NCBI RefSeq assembly: GCF_006016075.1
Contig: NZ_CP040093.1
Span: 248,001 to 312,000 of the forward strand
DNA from: Caloramator sp. E03
GTDB taxonomy: Bacteria > Bacillota > Clostridia > Clostridiales > Caloramatoraceae
DNA length: 64,000 nucleotides
Reading direction: 5' to 3'
Within the stretch, counting starts at the first letter, position 1. Each line of letters starts with the position of its first letter. The notes under the pieces were generated by a model. The model had not been told where the DNA came from, did not search any database, and worked only from the letters and a program-made list of their open reading frames with translations. Shown here piece by piece: positions 16,014 to 25,012 of this stretch. The translations under genes were made by a program, and so were the position numbers.

Positions 16014-17449
16014 TATTCTTCACCGCCTGTTTGTTCACCTTCTTGCAAGTTAACTTTAAACAATGCTGGAGCTTCTTGATTAGCTTCAACTGCTATCCTC
16101 GTAAGTTCTTCTCTTAACGCTTCCGCATCAAATTCAAATAATCTCTTTAATGCTGTTTCCCTTGAAATTAATCCATTTTGAATAAGTGTTGAGTAAATAT
16201 CAGCCTGCTCTTTTTCATCCTGTGGTAATCCATCATTCCAAGCGATATTTATATTTTCAAGTTTAACACCTTTTCCTAAGTTAGCATCAAGCTGACTTGC
16301 TATCATTAGCACCTTCTTTATAGCTGGATCAAGCCTCATTCTAATTCTGTTCACTTTTGATAAAGGTGCCATCATTAGACGCCTTAATGCTGTTCCACTC
16401 TCTGCAAGTCCACTCTTTAGTTGTCCAAATGCAGCTGCACTTGTTTCACTTAATGCATAAAATTGCTCTAATAGCTGCTCAATATGTTTAAATGCAGCTT
16501 CAAGTTGTCCATCCCATGTTACATATCCTGGCGGTTCTTCACCTTGTCCTATTGGGAAGTACTTACCACCACCTTTTACATACCAATTGCCGTATTCGTC
16601 TTGCTCAAGTGCTGTATCAGGGCCATACATATTAGGGTCTGCATGTTTATCGAGTATTCTGCTTATTTGAGAAAGCCTAATTTCTAATTCCTGAATAATT
16701 CCGTCTAAATCTTGATAATCGTCTAACCCATAAGCTCTATCGCTTGTCATTAAGTTATAAACAGGAATAACAAGAAAATCATCTATACCTGTTTCTTGTT
16801 TATCTGGAAGGTCAGGATAAAATGTTGCAAGTAGCAGCTTTAATTTTATAACGCCATTATCAAGTTCAAATAACTTATTTGTTATTTTGCCTTTCTCATG
16901 TATTTCAACCCTTTAAAATGTTCTTTTTCTTTGACCACCAAGTAAAGTTTTTTCTGTTATTTCAAATGTCCATGCTAATACATGGGCTTGAACATCTTTT
17001 ATATTGTCTGGGCTCACAACAGGAAACCATAGAGAAGGTGGCACTGCTTCTATAATGGGTCTTTTATCATATCTAACCTTGAATATACCTGTCCCATAAC
17101 GTGAAATATCAAGTGCAACTTCATAAGCAACATTGAAAAAATCATTATCATTTATTATCTTTTCTAATTGTTGCTGCTCTTTAGATTTTTGCTCTCCTGC
17201 TGTTATCCTTGGCCTTTCTCCTAAAAGTAAATCCGCCCATAATGTTGATAATCTCTTCGCCCAGTTAGTAACTATAAACACCGCTGTATTATATTCATCT
17301 CTATACAATCTTCTAACCCAATCCCCAAAAACTAAATCATGATAACCCTCAAATAAGTTTTTGTTTGCTTCATATCTTCTTAATCTTTCTATTTCACTTT
17401 CTGCTGGCCAAGGCTTTCCTATATCTATTTGATTTAGACTTGTTAACAT
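16013..17449 (-). pseudogene. Phage portal protein interrupted by an in-frame stop
   Basis: One reading frame of 479 codons spans 17449-16013, but codon 179 is TAA (16915-16913). The upstream part (MLTSLNQIDIGKPWP; YRDEYNTAVFIVTNWAKRL; WADLLLGERPRI) and downstream part (RVEIHEKGKI; DDFLVIPVYNLM; AYGLDDYQDLDGII; FYALSETSAAAFGQLKSG) read without any shift. The combined length fits SPP1-type portals, which form the dodecameric DNA gate. A single base change, such as TTA to TAA, would explain the stop. A 245-codon downstream fragment could start at an ATG at 16750, but it would lack the N-terminal third. Confidence 0.88.
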
Positions 17450-17453
17450 ATCA

Positions 17454-18719
17454 TCACCATCCTTGAGGTTTACTTATTACAGGCTTTCTGTTTAACATTT
17501 CATCTTCTAAAGCATACCTAATTGCATCGATACTATGATTATTCTTATCTGGGTAATCAGCTTTAAAATTACCGTTACTATCTTTATCTAATTCATAGTT
17601 TAAAAATTCTCTTAATGTATTAGGACATCTCTCTGGGTCAATTATTATTTCTTCTAAGTCTTGTAAGAACTTTATCCCATATTCAACACTATCTGGTCCT
17701 TTCTTAGCAGGCTTTACTCGTAATCCATATTCTTTAAGTTCTGCTATTGACTTTGGTTCTGCACTATCTGCTGTTATCCAACCATTTGAAATATTTTCTT
17801 TTTTAATTAATTCTGCTGCCTTTCTATTGCTTAACCCTGCTTGATGTATTTCATAGAAAATATATAACCTTCTACGTGTTTTATCAAAGTGGCAAACTGC
17901 ATAATGAAGCGGATCCACTGCATAACCAAAGTCCAATCCTCGTTTTATCCTATCAAATGTTTTTATTTCTTCGTCTGGTATCTTTCTTGCGGTTATGTTA
18001 GTAAATATTTCTCCACCTGTTCCTGTTACTTCCCCTAAATATTCATGTCTATATGCTTTTTCATTAACTTTTTTAAGATGTTCTGCTTCAATAAAAAATT
18101 GTTCACCAAGCCACGCCCTCGGAACAGTTAAATATGTGCTATGATGAACTTTTCTGTCTTCCCTCTCAATTAAAACTTCTTCGTTTACCCAGCTCCTTAC
18201 ACTATTAGGTGGATTGTATGTATAAAATACAATAAACTTTTCTCCACCTCTCATTAAAGACTGGTTAATCATTCTTATTTCTTCTATGCCATTAAATTCA
18301 TCTACTTCTTCATACCATATAAATTTTATATATCCTTTACTTACCTTGGTTGACTTTATCTTTTTAGGCTTATCTGCTCCTCTGAAAAGTATCTTTTGCC
18401 CCGTTGGAATGTATGTTAGTTCCATAGGATTATGTTTAATATCCCAGTATTCACTTACCTGCAGCTTTTCTATAGCCCATACCAGCTGCTCAAATACACT
18501 ATCTTTAAGTGTTTCTTTTACCTTTCTTAATACAACTGCATTTGCCTTTGGGTCTTTCATAATCCCTGTTATTGTTTCAATACTTACAAAAGATGACTTA
18601 GTTGATCCTCTACCACCTTTTAACCAATAATGTGTATATCTATCATTTTTTATATCTTTGTGTATCTCATAAAAAGAAGGTGCTATTATTTCACTTAACT
18701 TAATTTTCATCTGCACCAT
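17454..18719 (-). CDS. Phage terminase large subunit
   Basis: The product has 421 residues, PBSX/SPP1 type. The ATPase has a Walker-A-like GGRGSTKS near residue 35, a coupling DE pair in FIWYEEVDEFNG and a C motif with YNPP. The nuclease part carries RGLDFGYAVDPLHYA, TADSAEPKSI and HSIDAIRYALEDE acidic residues expected for the RNase-H fold. It cuts concatemers and pumps DNA through the portal. It overlaps the small subunit gene by 20 bases and ends 4 bases before the portal gene. No disruption is visible. Confidence 0.95.
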   Translation of the reverse strand: MVQMKIKLSEIIAPSFYEIHKDIKNDRYTHYWLKGGRGSTKSSFVSIETITGIMKDPKANAVVLRKVKETLKDSVFEQLVWAIEKLQVSEYWDIKHNPMELTYIPTGQKILFRGADKPKKIKSTKVSKGYIKFIWYEEVDEFNGIEEIRMINQSLMRGGEKFIVFYTYNPPNSVRSWVNEEVLIEREDRKVHHSTYLTVPRAWLGEQFFIEAEHLKKVNEKAYRHEYLGEVTGTGGEIFTNITARKIPDEEIKTFDRIKRGLDFGYAVDPLHYAVCHFDKTRRRLYIFYEIHQAGLSNRKAAELIKKENISNGWITADSAEPKSIAELKEYGLRVKPAKKGPDSVEYGIKFLQDLEEIIIDPERCPNTLREFLNYELDKDSNGNFKADYPDKNNHSIDAIRYALEDEMLNRKPVISKPQGW

Positions 18720-19158
18720 CTTCCTTTATATCATCTATAATCACAACTCCCATATTACCATCTACATTTACCTTTTCAGTAAATAATGCATATCTTTTGC
18801 CTAACAGCTCTGCAGCTTTTATTCTATCTCTTGCCGCTATTTGCTTTTTAATTATCCTCGCTTCTGTTGCACCTTCTCCAACTGATTCTACAACTACAAC
18901 TTCCTCTTTTATTTCTCCTCTCATTGATTTTGATAAAAATTCAAGTACTTCTTCAGCCTTGGCTATACGTTCATCATTAATTTGTTTTAATCTTTCTGAA
19001 ATATAATTTTTAATACTAGTTTTTACTAGCAATTTAGGACCATTTATGTTTGCGACCCTGTCACTACAATTATAAGCTTTTTTATATGATTCTGTGGCAT
19101 TCAGCGACTCGATGTAATAATCGCAGAATGCCTTTTGTTTTTCTGTAAGTTTATTCAC
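18700..19158 (-). CDS. Phage terminase small subunit
   Basis: The product has 152 residues: LTEKQKAFCDYYIESLNATE, SYKKAYNCSD, KNYISERLKQINDERIAKAEE and RDRIKAAELLGKRYALF. This is the usual Terminase_2 small subunit with an N-terminal DNA-binding helical domain and a central oligomerisation helix. It recognises the packaging site, which may lie in the noncoding stretch about 500 bases upstream. Confidence 0.93.
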   Translation of the reverse strand: MNKLTEKQKAFCDYYIESLNATESYKKAYNCSDRVANINGPKLLVKTSIKNYISERLKQINDERIAKAEEVLEFLSKSMRGEIKEEVVVVESVGEGATEARIIKKQIAARDRIKAAELLGKRYALFTEKVNVDGNMGVVIIDDIKEDGADEN

Positions 19159-19207
19159 TGAATGCCACCTCCTATTTATTTCCCCTTTATTTTATTATTT
19201 AATTTAT

Positions 19208-19501
19208 CTATTCAAAACTAATCTTATTATCCTTAAATACTTGATACAAACAGCTTGCTAAACTTGTAATTTGTCTATGCTCTAACTCCAATTGATGCTC
19301 CTTATTAATTACTTCTAATATCTCATGCAATAACACTACATCTTTATGGTCGTCTGGTTGTGTCCCATCAATAACTATCCTTCCTCTTATTAAATCACAT
19401 TCCCCAAATCTATCATCGGCTCCTGCTAAATGCTCATCTGTTATCGCATTAAGTATTATCCCACCAATTTTTAATTTATCAGGCAACTTCATTTTTATCA
19501 C
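19208..19501 (-). CDS. Small phage protein with an HExxE-like metal-binding motif
   Basis: The product has 97 residues. LPDKLKIGGIILNAITDEHL is followed by GECDLIRGRIVIDG, VVLLHEILEVINKEHQLELE and SLASCLYQVFKDN. It resembles small phage proteins often encoded just before the terminase genes, some with an HExxH-like zinc-binding helix. Here the second His is Glu (HEILE), so metal binding is doubtful. It may be a relic of the missing early region. It starts 50 bases upstream of the small terminase ribosome site. Confidence 0.65.
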   Translation of the reverse strand: MIKMKLPDKLKIGGIILNAITDEHLAGADDRFGECDLIRGRIVIDGTQPDDHKDVVLLHEILEVINKEHQLELEHRQITSLASCLYQVFKDNKISFE

Positions 19502-19674
19502 TCCCAGATACCTTTTTATATTTTAAAAAGGAGGTTTTTAATTTAAATGCATTTATAGCCATTTTAAGCAATTATTCCTTTTAAATTGACCTATTATACC
19601 TTTTTGCGATCTTTATCTTTCTATGGGCTTGTATATGCGTTTCAGATATATTGTAGTTAGTGGCATTAGGTTAG

Positions 19675-19760
19675 CCGAAGGGTGAAAAATATTTTAAAAA
19701 ATTGTGGAGGTCATCCAGGCACTACAACCCTCTTCAAAATTAGAACCCTACCCCCTTTTT
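19675..19760. other. Possible phage packaging (cos-like) region
   Basis: This noncoding stretch, read on the minus strand, begins with a G-rich run (GGGGGTAGGG) followed by GATGACCTCCACAATTTTT, which resembles the segment that in many siphoviruses lies upstream of the small terminase gene near the cohesive-end site. No HNH gene is present next to it. The assignment is by resemblance only. The remainder of the gene-free stretch 19502-19807 shows nothing else I can name. Confidence 0.3.
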
Positions 19761-19807
19761 AAACTCTATTCAAAAACATTATGCTAAATCAAAATTTAGG
19801 TTATAAA

Positions 19808-20140
19808 ATGAATGAGAAAATAATATCAATAAGAGAAAATAATACTCTTGAGATATTAAATTTTTATATTGTTTATATCTTCACATTTGTGAATTCGATA
19901 TTTTCTGATTTTTCTAAAGCTAATGCTCAATCTGTAATAGTATTTACTTTATTATTATTTATTGCTTTCTTTTTTATAAAAAACAACCTCATTTATATCA
20001 ACCCTACTTTATATTTACTTTTTAAATATAATATTTATCTAATTAACAACGATAAAGAAGAAACTATCATTATACTTTCAAAAATTACTTATAAAGATAT
20101 GAAAAAAAAGAAGGAACAATATTATCATTGCATCATATAG
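19808..20140 (+). CDS. Small membrane protein, function unknown
   Basis: The product has about 110 residues from the ATG at 19808 (an ATG at 19781 is possible but has no ribosome site). Two hydrophobic stretches (ILNFYIVYIFTFVNSIF and VIVFTLLLFIAFFFI) are separated by a polar loop, and the C-terminus is Lys-rich. It lies on the integrase strand between the terminase block and the integrase. No family is recognised. Composition is very AT-rich, so a chance open frame cannot be excluded. Confidence 0.45.
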   Translation: MNEKIISIRENNTLEILNFYIVYIFTFVNSIFSDFSKANAQSVIVFTLLLFIAFFFIKNNLIYINPTLYLLFKYNIYLINNDKEETIIILSKITYKDMKKKKEQYYHCII

Positions 20141-20211
20141 TTAATGGTATATATATATATAACCACCAAATATAGGCGGTTATCTTTTCTTTTACTGTGT
20201 GAGGTGATACC

Positions 20212-21377
20212 ATGGCCAGTAAAACAAACTATAATAAAAACGGAAATGAATATTTTAGAGTTACGGCAACAATCGGGCGTGACGCTAACGGGAAACTAAT
20301 CAGAAAAGAATTCTATGGTAAATCAAAGAAAGAAGCATAAGACAAAAGAGATGAATATTTGAATGGTATAAAGCAAGGATTAAATATTAATTATCAGACT
20401 GCAATCCTTGGTGATTTAATACATTGCTGGCTATTTGAAATTGTAAGAATAAAAGTTAAACCTGCAACTTTTGAAATATATGAAGGTATTTATAGAAATT
20501 ACATATTGAACAGTGAAATTTATGGCCTAAGATTGTGCGATATAAAGACAATTCAAATACAAAGATATTATAATAAGTTATATGAAAGTGGTAAGAGTAG
20601 TAATATAATAGCAAACCTTAACAAGCTCTTAAGAACTTTTTTAATTTTACCATTAATGAAGGTTATATTTTGAAAAATCCTTGTTCGGAAAGTAAAATTA
20701 TTATTCCCAAAAACAAAAGTGAAATAGAGAATAAAGAAATTGAAATTTTTTCAGATGAAGAAATTAAGGCCTTTAAGGATGCACTAAAAAATCATAGGCT
20801 AAAATGTCTATTTTTAATGGCATTAGGAACAGGTATGCGACAAGGTGAGCTATTAGCCTTAAAATGGGACGACATAGATTTTAATAATTGTGAAGTTAGA
20901 GTTAATAAATCGATTAAAAATGTAAAAATAATTGCTTCTGATGGAACAAGTAAGCGTGAAATTATAGAGCAAACTCCAAAAACACAAACATCTAATAGAA
21001 TTATCCCACTCCCATCAAATTTAATTAATATTTTAAAAGAGCATAAACAATTACAGGAAAAAGAAAAAAAAGAAGCTGGAAATTCATATAATGATAATAA
21101 ATTAGTCTTTGCAACAGGAATTGGCAACCCTATTACTACAAAGAATCTTTTTAACATCTATAAAAGTCTTCTTAATAAAGCAGGAATAAAACATAAAAAA
21201 TTTCACTCATTACGCCATACTTACGCCACAAAATTATTTGAGAAGGGAGTACCTTTAAAAACCGTACAGACACTATTAGGGCATAGTGATATATCAATTA
21301 CAGCAGAAATTTATACTCATGTAATGCCAAAAGAAAAAATTTCTGCCGTAGAAAAACTTAACGATTTATTCGAATAG
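20212..21377 (+). pseudogene. int: Phage tyrosine integrase with a stop codon and a frameshift
   Basis: Restored length is 388 codons. The start is MASKTNYNKNGNEYFRV with a GAGGTGAT ribosome site. Codon 43 is TAA (20338-20340) where GAA would read KEAEDKRDEYL. Near 20640 a T6 run needs a seventh T to join RTF to NFTINEGYILKNPC. Downstream the catalytic domain is complete: TGMRQGELLALKW (Arg), FHSLRHTYATKLF (His-x-x-Arg) and LLGHSDISITAEIYTHV (His and Tyr). A shortened catalytic part could start at TTG 20670, but it would lack the arm- and core-binding domains. Its position beside tRNA-Sec fits an integration site there. Confidence 0.9.
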
Positions 21378-21466
21378 CTATTGTGGGAAAATTAACCCTT
21401 TTTATTTTATACTTTTTTAGTGTGGGAAAAGTGTGGGAATGACCTAAAATTATCAAAAAATCAAGA

Positions 21467-21510
21467 AGCCGTAAAACCTTAAATCCCTTGATTTAACTGG
21501 CTTTACGGCT
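21467..21510. terminator. Bidirectional terminator between integrase and tRNA-Sec
   Basis: The long stem agccgtaaa / tttacggct encloses an inner ttaaatc / gatttaa stem. The plus strand runs on into catattttctctt, and the minus strand into TTGATTTTTTGAT. It would end both the integrase transcript and the tRNA-Sec transcript, and it lies just inside the likely prophage boundary. Confidence 0.7.
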
Positions 21511-21522
21511 CATATTTTCTCT

Positions 21523-21619
21523 TGGCGGGAGTATGTGGGAATCGAACCCACCCACCGTGGTCTTAGCACGGCAACACGGTTTTGAAGACCGGCAGGCACA
21601 CCAGCACCTATCTACTCCC
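21523..21619 (-). tRNA. selC: tRNA-Sec (anticodon TCA)
   Basis: The 97-base gene, CCA encoded, is read from the minus strand. The acceptor stem is GGGAGTA / TACTCCC, the anticodon loop is CTTCAAA with TCA at 21585-21583, the variable arm is long (GTTGCCGTGC-TAAGACC-style), and the T arm is GTGGG-TTCGATT-CCCAC. Length and anticodon identify selenocysteine tRNA, which reads in-frame UGA. It lies at the downstream end of the selD-selA-selB cluster. The prophage integrase ends about 145 bases beyond its 3' end. Confidence 0.95.
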
Positions 21620-21688
21620 AAAGACACGTTTTATATTATATCACACTATTATTATATTATCAAATGCATTATTTGGAACTTATTATTT

Positions 21689-23595
21689 TTATCTATATAA
21701 TATCCTCTTATCTTCAAGCCTTTTAGTAAATTTAATAGAATCAAAGTGTTCTAATAAAGCAACAGCATATTTTCTACTTGTTCCTACTTTGTCTCTAAAT
21801 TCTCCTGTAGTCATAAAGCCTTTTTCTTTTATTAAATTCTTCGCTATATTCTTAGCTTCAAGATATTTTTCTTTTAATAAATACATTTCTTCGTTTATCT
21901 TTATTATTTCATCTATATCAACAAGACATTCAAAAACCATCTTAGCTGTTTTTTCTTCCTTACCATAGCCTTTTAATATATCTTCAACTTTTGGAGGTTG
22001 AAAAGCTGCATTTTTATATATATTTAAAATTTCATTTTTAATATATTCTTGTCTTTTATCAAACTTTATTTCAAAACCTTTCTTCCATATATAATTTTCA
22101 CTCATATTTATTGAATCATTTAAAATAATAAGTATCTCATCATATATCTTTTGTTTTACGTTTTTCCCAAAAATCTTCGTTTTAAGCTCTTCTTTTAAAA
22201 TTCCAACTTTAAGAGGATTTAATCTATGGTACTCTTCAAGTTGCATTTCTATATCTTTTTGTATTTTCTCTATATAATTTTTATGTATATATACACTACC
22301 TTCACTAATTTTTATCTCATAAACTTTCTTATCCTCAATTAAAGTGTTTAAAATATTATCCAAATCAGCAACACCACAACCTACAAATTTTATTATATCC
22401 TCTTTTTTAGGAAATTGGTTACTATACTTTTCAATTGTCTTTTCAACAACTTCTTTAGGGTTCCCCTTCTCCTTTAAAAGCAGCTCTTCAATAACCTTTT
22501 CATCAAAAGGCTTATGTTTTACAGCATTAGGTTCAAGTATGGTTCCCCCCCTATAGTATGCATAGGAGAATAACTTCTTATTACATATTTATCTCCTCTT
22601 CTTGCTGCAATGCTTTTTTCAAGCCTTATTTGTATAAGAGCAGTATCGCCTGGATTAACAATTTCCTTATCAAGTATTATAACTCTTCCTAATATTTCAG
22701 ATGTACCATGATATATCCTAATCCTGTCTCTATTTTTTAAAGATTTTGGTGCATCCTTTAAATATTTTAACCTACAGTCTAATATTAGAGAGTTTTCCAT
22801 TGCACCTATTTTAGATACTACATCTCCTCTCTCCACTTCATCTGTTTTTATTGAAGCAAGGTTTACTGCAACTCTTTGGCCTGCAAATGCTTCTTTTACT
22901 GGGTTTTCATGAACCTGTATGCTCCTGATTTTAGTTTTTATCCCCTTAGTATATATTTCACAGGAATCGCCTTCTTTTATAACACCTGATATTAAAGTAC
23001 CTGTTACAACTGTACCAAATCCACTAATTGTAAATACCCTATCTATTGGAAGTCTAAAATCAGTTACCGTATCCCTTTCTTCAACTTTTTCAGTCATATC
23101 ATCTATAGTTTTAGTCAATAGATCAAGTCCAAATCCCGTAACAGAAGATACAGGGATAATAGGCGCATCCTTTAAAAATGTTGAATTTAAAAATTTCTTT
23201 ATATCTTCTGTTATCATTTTAATCCATTCATCATCAACTAAATCCTTTTTAGTTAAAACAACTATTCCCCTTTTAATATCCAAAAGTTCTAGTATATTTA
23301 CATGTTCAACAGTCTGAGGCATAACTCCTTCATCTGCTGCAATAACAAGAAGAACTACATCTATCCCTCCAACACCTGCAAGCATGTTTTTAATAAATTT
23401 CTCATGTCCTGGAACATCTACTATACCTGCCCTTTTTCCAGAAGGCAAATCAAAATAAGTAAATCCTAAATTAATAGATATTCCTCTTTCCTTCTCCTCT
23501 TTTAATGTATCAGTATCCCTTCCAGTTAATGCTTTAATAAGTGTGGTCTTGCCATGATCAATATGTCCTGCCGTCCCAATAACTATATGCTGCAT
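21689..23595 (-). pseudogene. selB: Selenocysteine-specific elongation factor SelB, one-base frameshift
   Basis: SelB delivers Sec-tRNA to UGA and binds the SECIS hairpin. The start is ATG 23595 (MQHIVIGTAGHIDHGKTTLI) with an AGGAGTGA ribosome site, 4 bases after the selA stop. The GTPase motifs [16 protein letters not shown] and TKKD are intact. A G7 run at 22551-22545 (minus strand) breaks the frame: the reading goes HTIGGEP and stops at 22519, whereas an eighth G gives HTIGGGTILEPNAV and continues in frame to 21689 with the winged-helix C-terminal domains. Restored length is 635 residues, the normal size. A real null would block selenoprotein synthesis here, so a sequencing error is likely. 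Confidence 0.92.
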
Positions 23596-23599
23596 AAAA

Positions 23600-24991
23600 T
23601 CACTCCTGAAAAATATTATATAAAGAATCTGTAATAATCCTGTACTCTTCTTCAAATAACGTCCTAACATCAAAGAGCATCTTATCCTTATATATCCTTG
23701 CAATAATCGGTATTTCAAGGTTTCTTAACTTACAATCTAATTCTTCCAAAGATATATTATATGGCTTAATTGCAATAACATAAGTTTCAAGATTTTCAAG
23801 GGGCATTGCTCCTCCACCAACTTGAGAGTATTCTTTTATAATTTCAATATCGCACCTATCCCCAATTTTTGATTTTATCATCTTTAAAAGCTTTTTAGAA
23901 TTTCTTTTTATAGTTTCAATATCCAAAGTAAGCATTCTAAGCCCCGGTATCTCCTTAATTGCAACACTTTCATCAATATATAACCTTAAAGTTGCTTCAA
24001 GGGCTGCAATGGTCATCTTATCAATCCTTAGAGCTCTTGTAAGCTGATTTTTTTTCATCTTATCAATATATTTTTTCTTTCCTGCTATTATTCCTGCCTG
24101 AGGGCCTCCAAGCATCTTATCTCCACTAAAAGTTACCACATCAATTCCTTTTTTTATGCTTTCTTGAACAGTTGGTTCATAAGTCAAACCATATTTTGAC
24201 ATATCAACAAAAACTCCGCTGCCAATATCTTCTATTACAGGTATGTTATATCTATTCCCAAGCTTCATAAGCTCCTCTATTGAAACTTCTTCAGTAAAGC
24301 CTAATATCTTATAATTGCTTTGATGAACTTTTAGAATAACCCCCGTATTTTCGTTAATTGCATTCTCATAATCATATAGATGAGTTCTATTTGTTGTTCC
24401 AACTTCAACTAATTTTGCACCACTTTGCTCCATAACAGCAGGAACCCTAAAGGAACCTCCTATTTCTACAAGCTGTCCTCTTGAAACTATTGCCTCCTTA
24501 CCCTTACATAATGTTGAGAGAGCAAGCATAACGGCGGCAGCATTATTATTTACAACCATTGCAGCTTCAGCACCTGTTATCTTACATATTAATTCCTCTA
24601 CATGGCTGTATCTTGAGCCTCTCTCACCTTTTTCAAGATCAAACTCAAGATTACTATATCTTGAAGCAATATTAACCACTGCATCTATTGCAGATTTTGC
24701 CAAAACTGCTCTTCCAAGATTAGTATGGAGCACTGTACCTGTCGCATTAATTACCCTTTTAAGATGCATAGAATTTTTTTTCTTAATTTTTATTAGAGCA
24801 TCTTTAACAATATCCTCAAAGGTAAAGCTATTAATACTTCCTTCAAGTATATTTTTTCTATAATCATCAATTGTTTCTCTTATTCCATCAAGAACTATAC
24901 TTCTTGGAATGTCCTTAAGGGAGGATATACTTTTGTCATTTAAAATAACATCAACCTTTGGAAGCGATGATAGTAGAGTTTTATTTTCCAT
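23600..24991 (-). CDS. selA: L-seryl-tRNA(Sec) selenium transferase SelA
   Basis: The product has 463 residues, the usual length. It converts seryl-tRNA(Sec) to selenocysteinyl-tRNA(Sec) with selenophosphate. It is a PLP enzyme: the lysine is in VTFSGDKMLGGPQAG near residue 295, with HTNLGRAVLA and GSRYSHVEELI upstream. SelA forms a decamer. It sits 21 bases after selD and 4 bases before selB on one transcript. Confidence 0.97.
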   Translation of the reverse strand: MENKTLLSSLPKVDVILNDKSISSLKDIPRSIVLDGIRETIDDYRKNILEGSINSFTFEDIVKDALIKIKKKNSMHLKRVINATGTVLHTNLGRAVLAKSAIDAVVNIASRYSNLEFDLEKGERGSRYSHVEELICKITGAEAAMVVNNNAAAVMLALSTLCKGKEAIVSRGQLVEIGGSFRVPAVMEQSGAKLVEVGTTNRTHLYDYENAINENTGVILKVHQSNYKILGFTEEVSIEELMKLGNRYNIPVIEDIGSGVFVDMSKYGLTYEPTVQESIKKGIDVVTFSGDKMLGGPQAGIIAGKKKYIDKMKKNQLTRALRIDKMTIAALEATLRLYIDESVAIKEIPGLRMLTLDIETIKRNSKKLLKMIKSKIGDRCDIEIIKEYSQVGGGAMPLENLETYVIAIKPYNISLEELDCKLRNLEIPIIARIYKDKMLFDVRTLFEEEYRIITDSLYNIFQE

Positions 24992-25012
24992 TTTAATGTC
25001 TCCTTCCTAAGC

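Larger units (their letters stand above)
1..21522. mobile_element. Partial siphovirus-type prophage, right end next to tRNA-Sec
   Basis: From the right edge inward there is an integrase (+) and then, on the minus strand, small terminase, large terminase, portal, MuF minor capsid, scaffold, major capsid, connectors, tail tube, tail chaperones, tape measure, tail hub and fibre-like genes. This is the late-gene order of long-tailed non-contractile temperate phages. The left end lies outside the window. The integrase points at the 3' end of tRNA-Sec, so the right attachment site is probably in or beside that tRNA. Two late or lysogeny genes have in-frame stops, and the usual repressor and replication block is absent between integrase and terminase, so the element is probably defective. 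Confidence 0.93.

Noticed and set aside
16913-16915. Reassigned TAA codon in this organism or phage
   Set aside because: TAA ends many host and phage genes in the window at normal places, so a changed code is not supported. The portal and integrase stops are more likely mutations.
19675-19760. A tRNA or small RNA gene in the gap upstream of the terminase genes
   Set aside because: No cloverleaf, promoter-terminator pair or known RNA motif is visible. It only resembles a packaging region.
23596-23718. N-terminal extension of SelB to 23718
   Set aside because: These codons lie inside the selA gene and do not resemble SelB. ATG 23595 has a good ribosome site.
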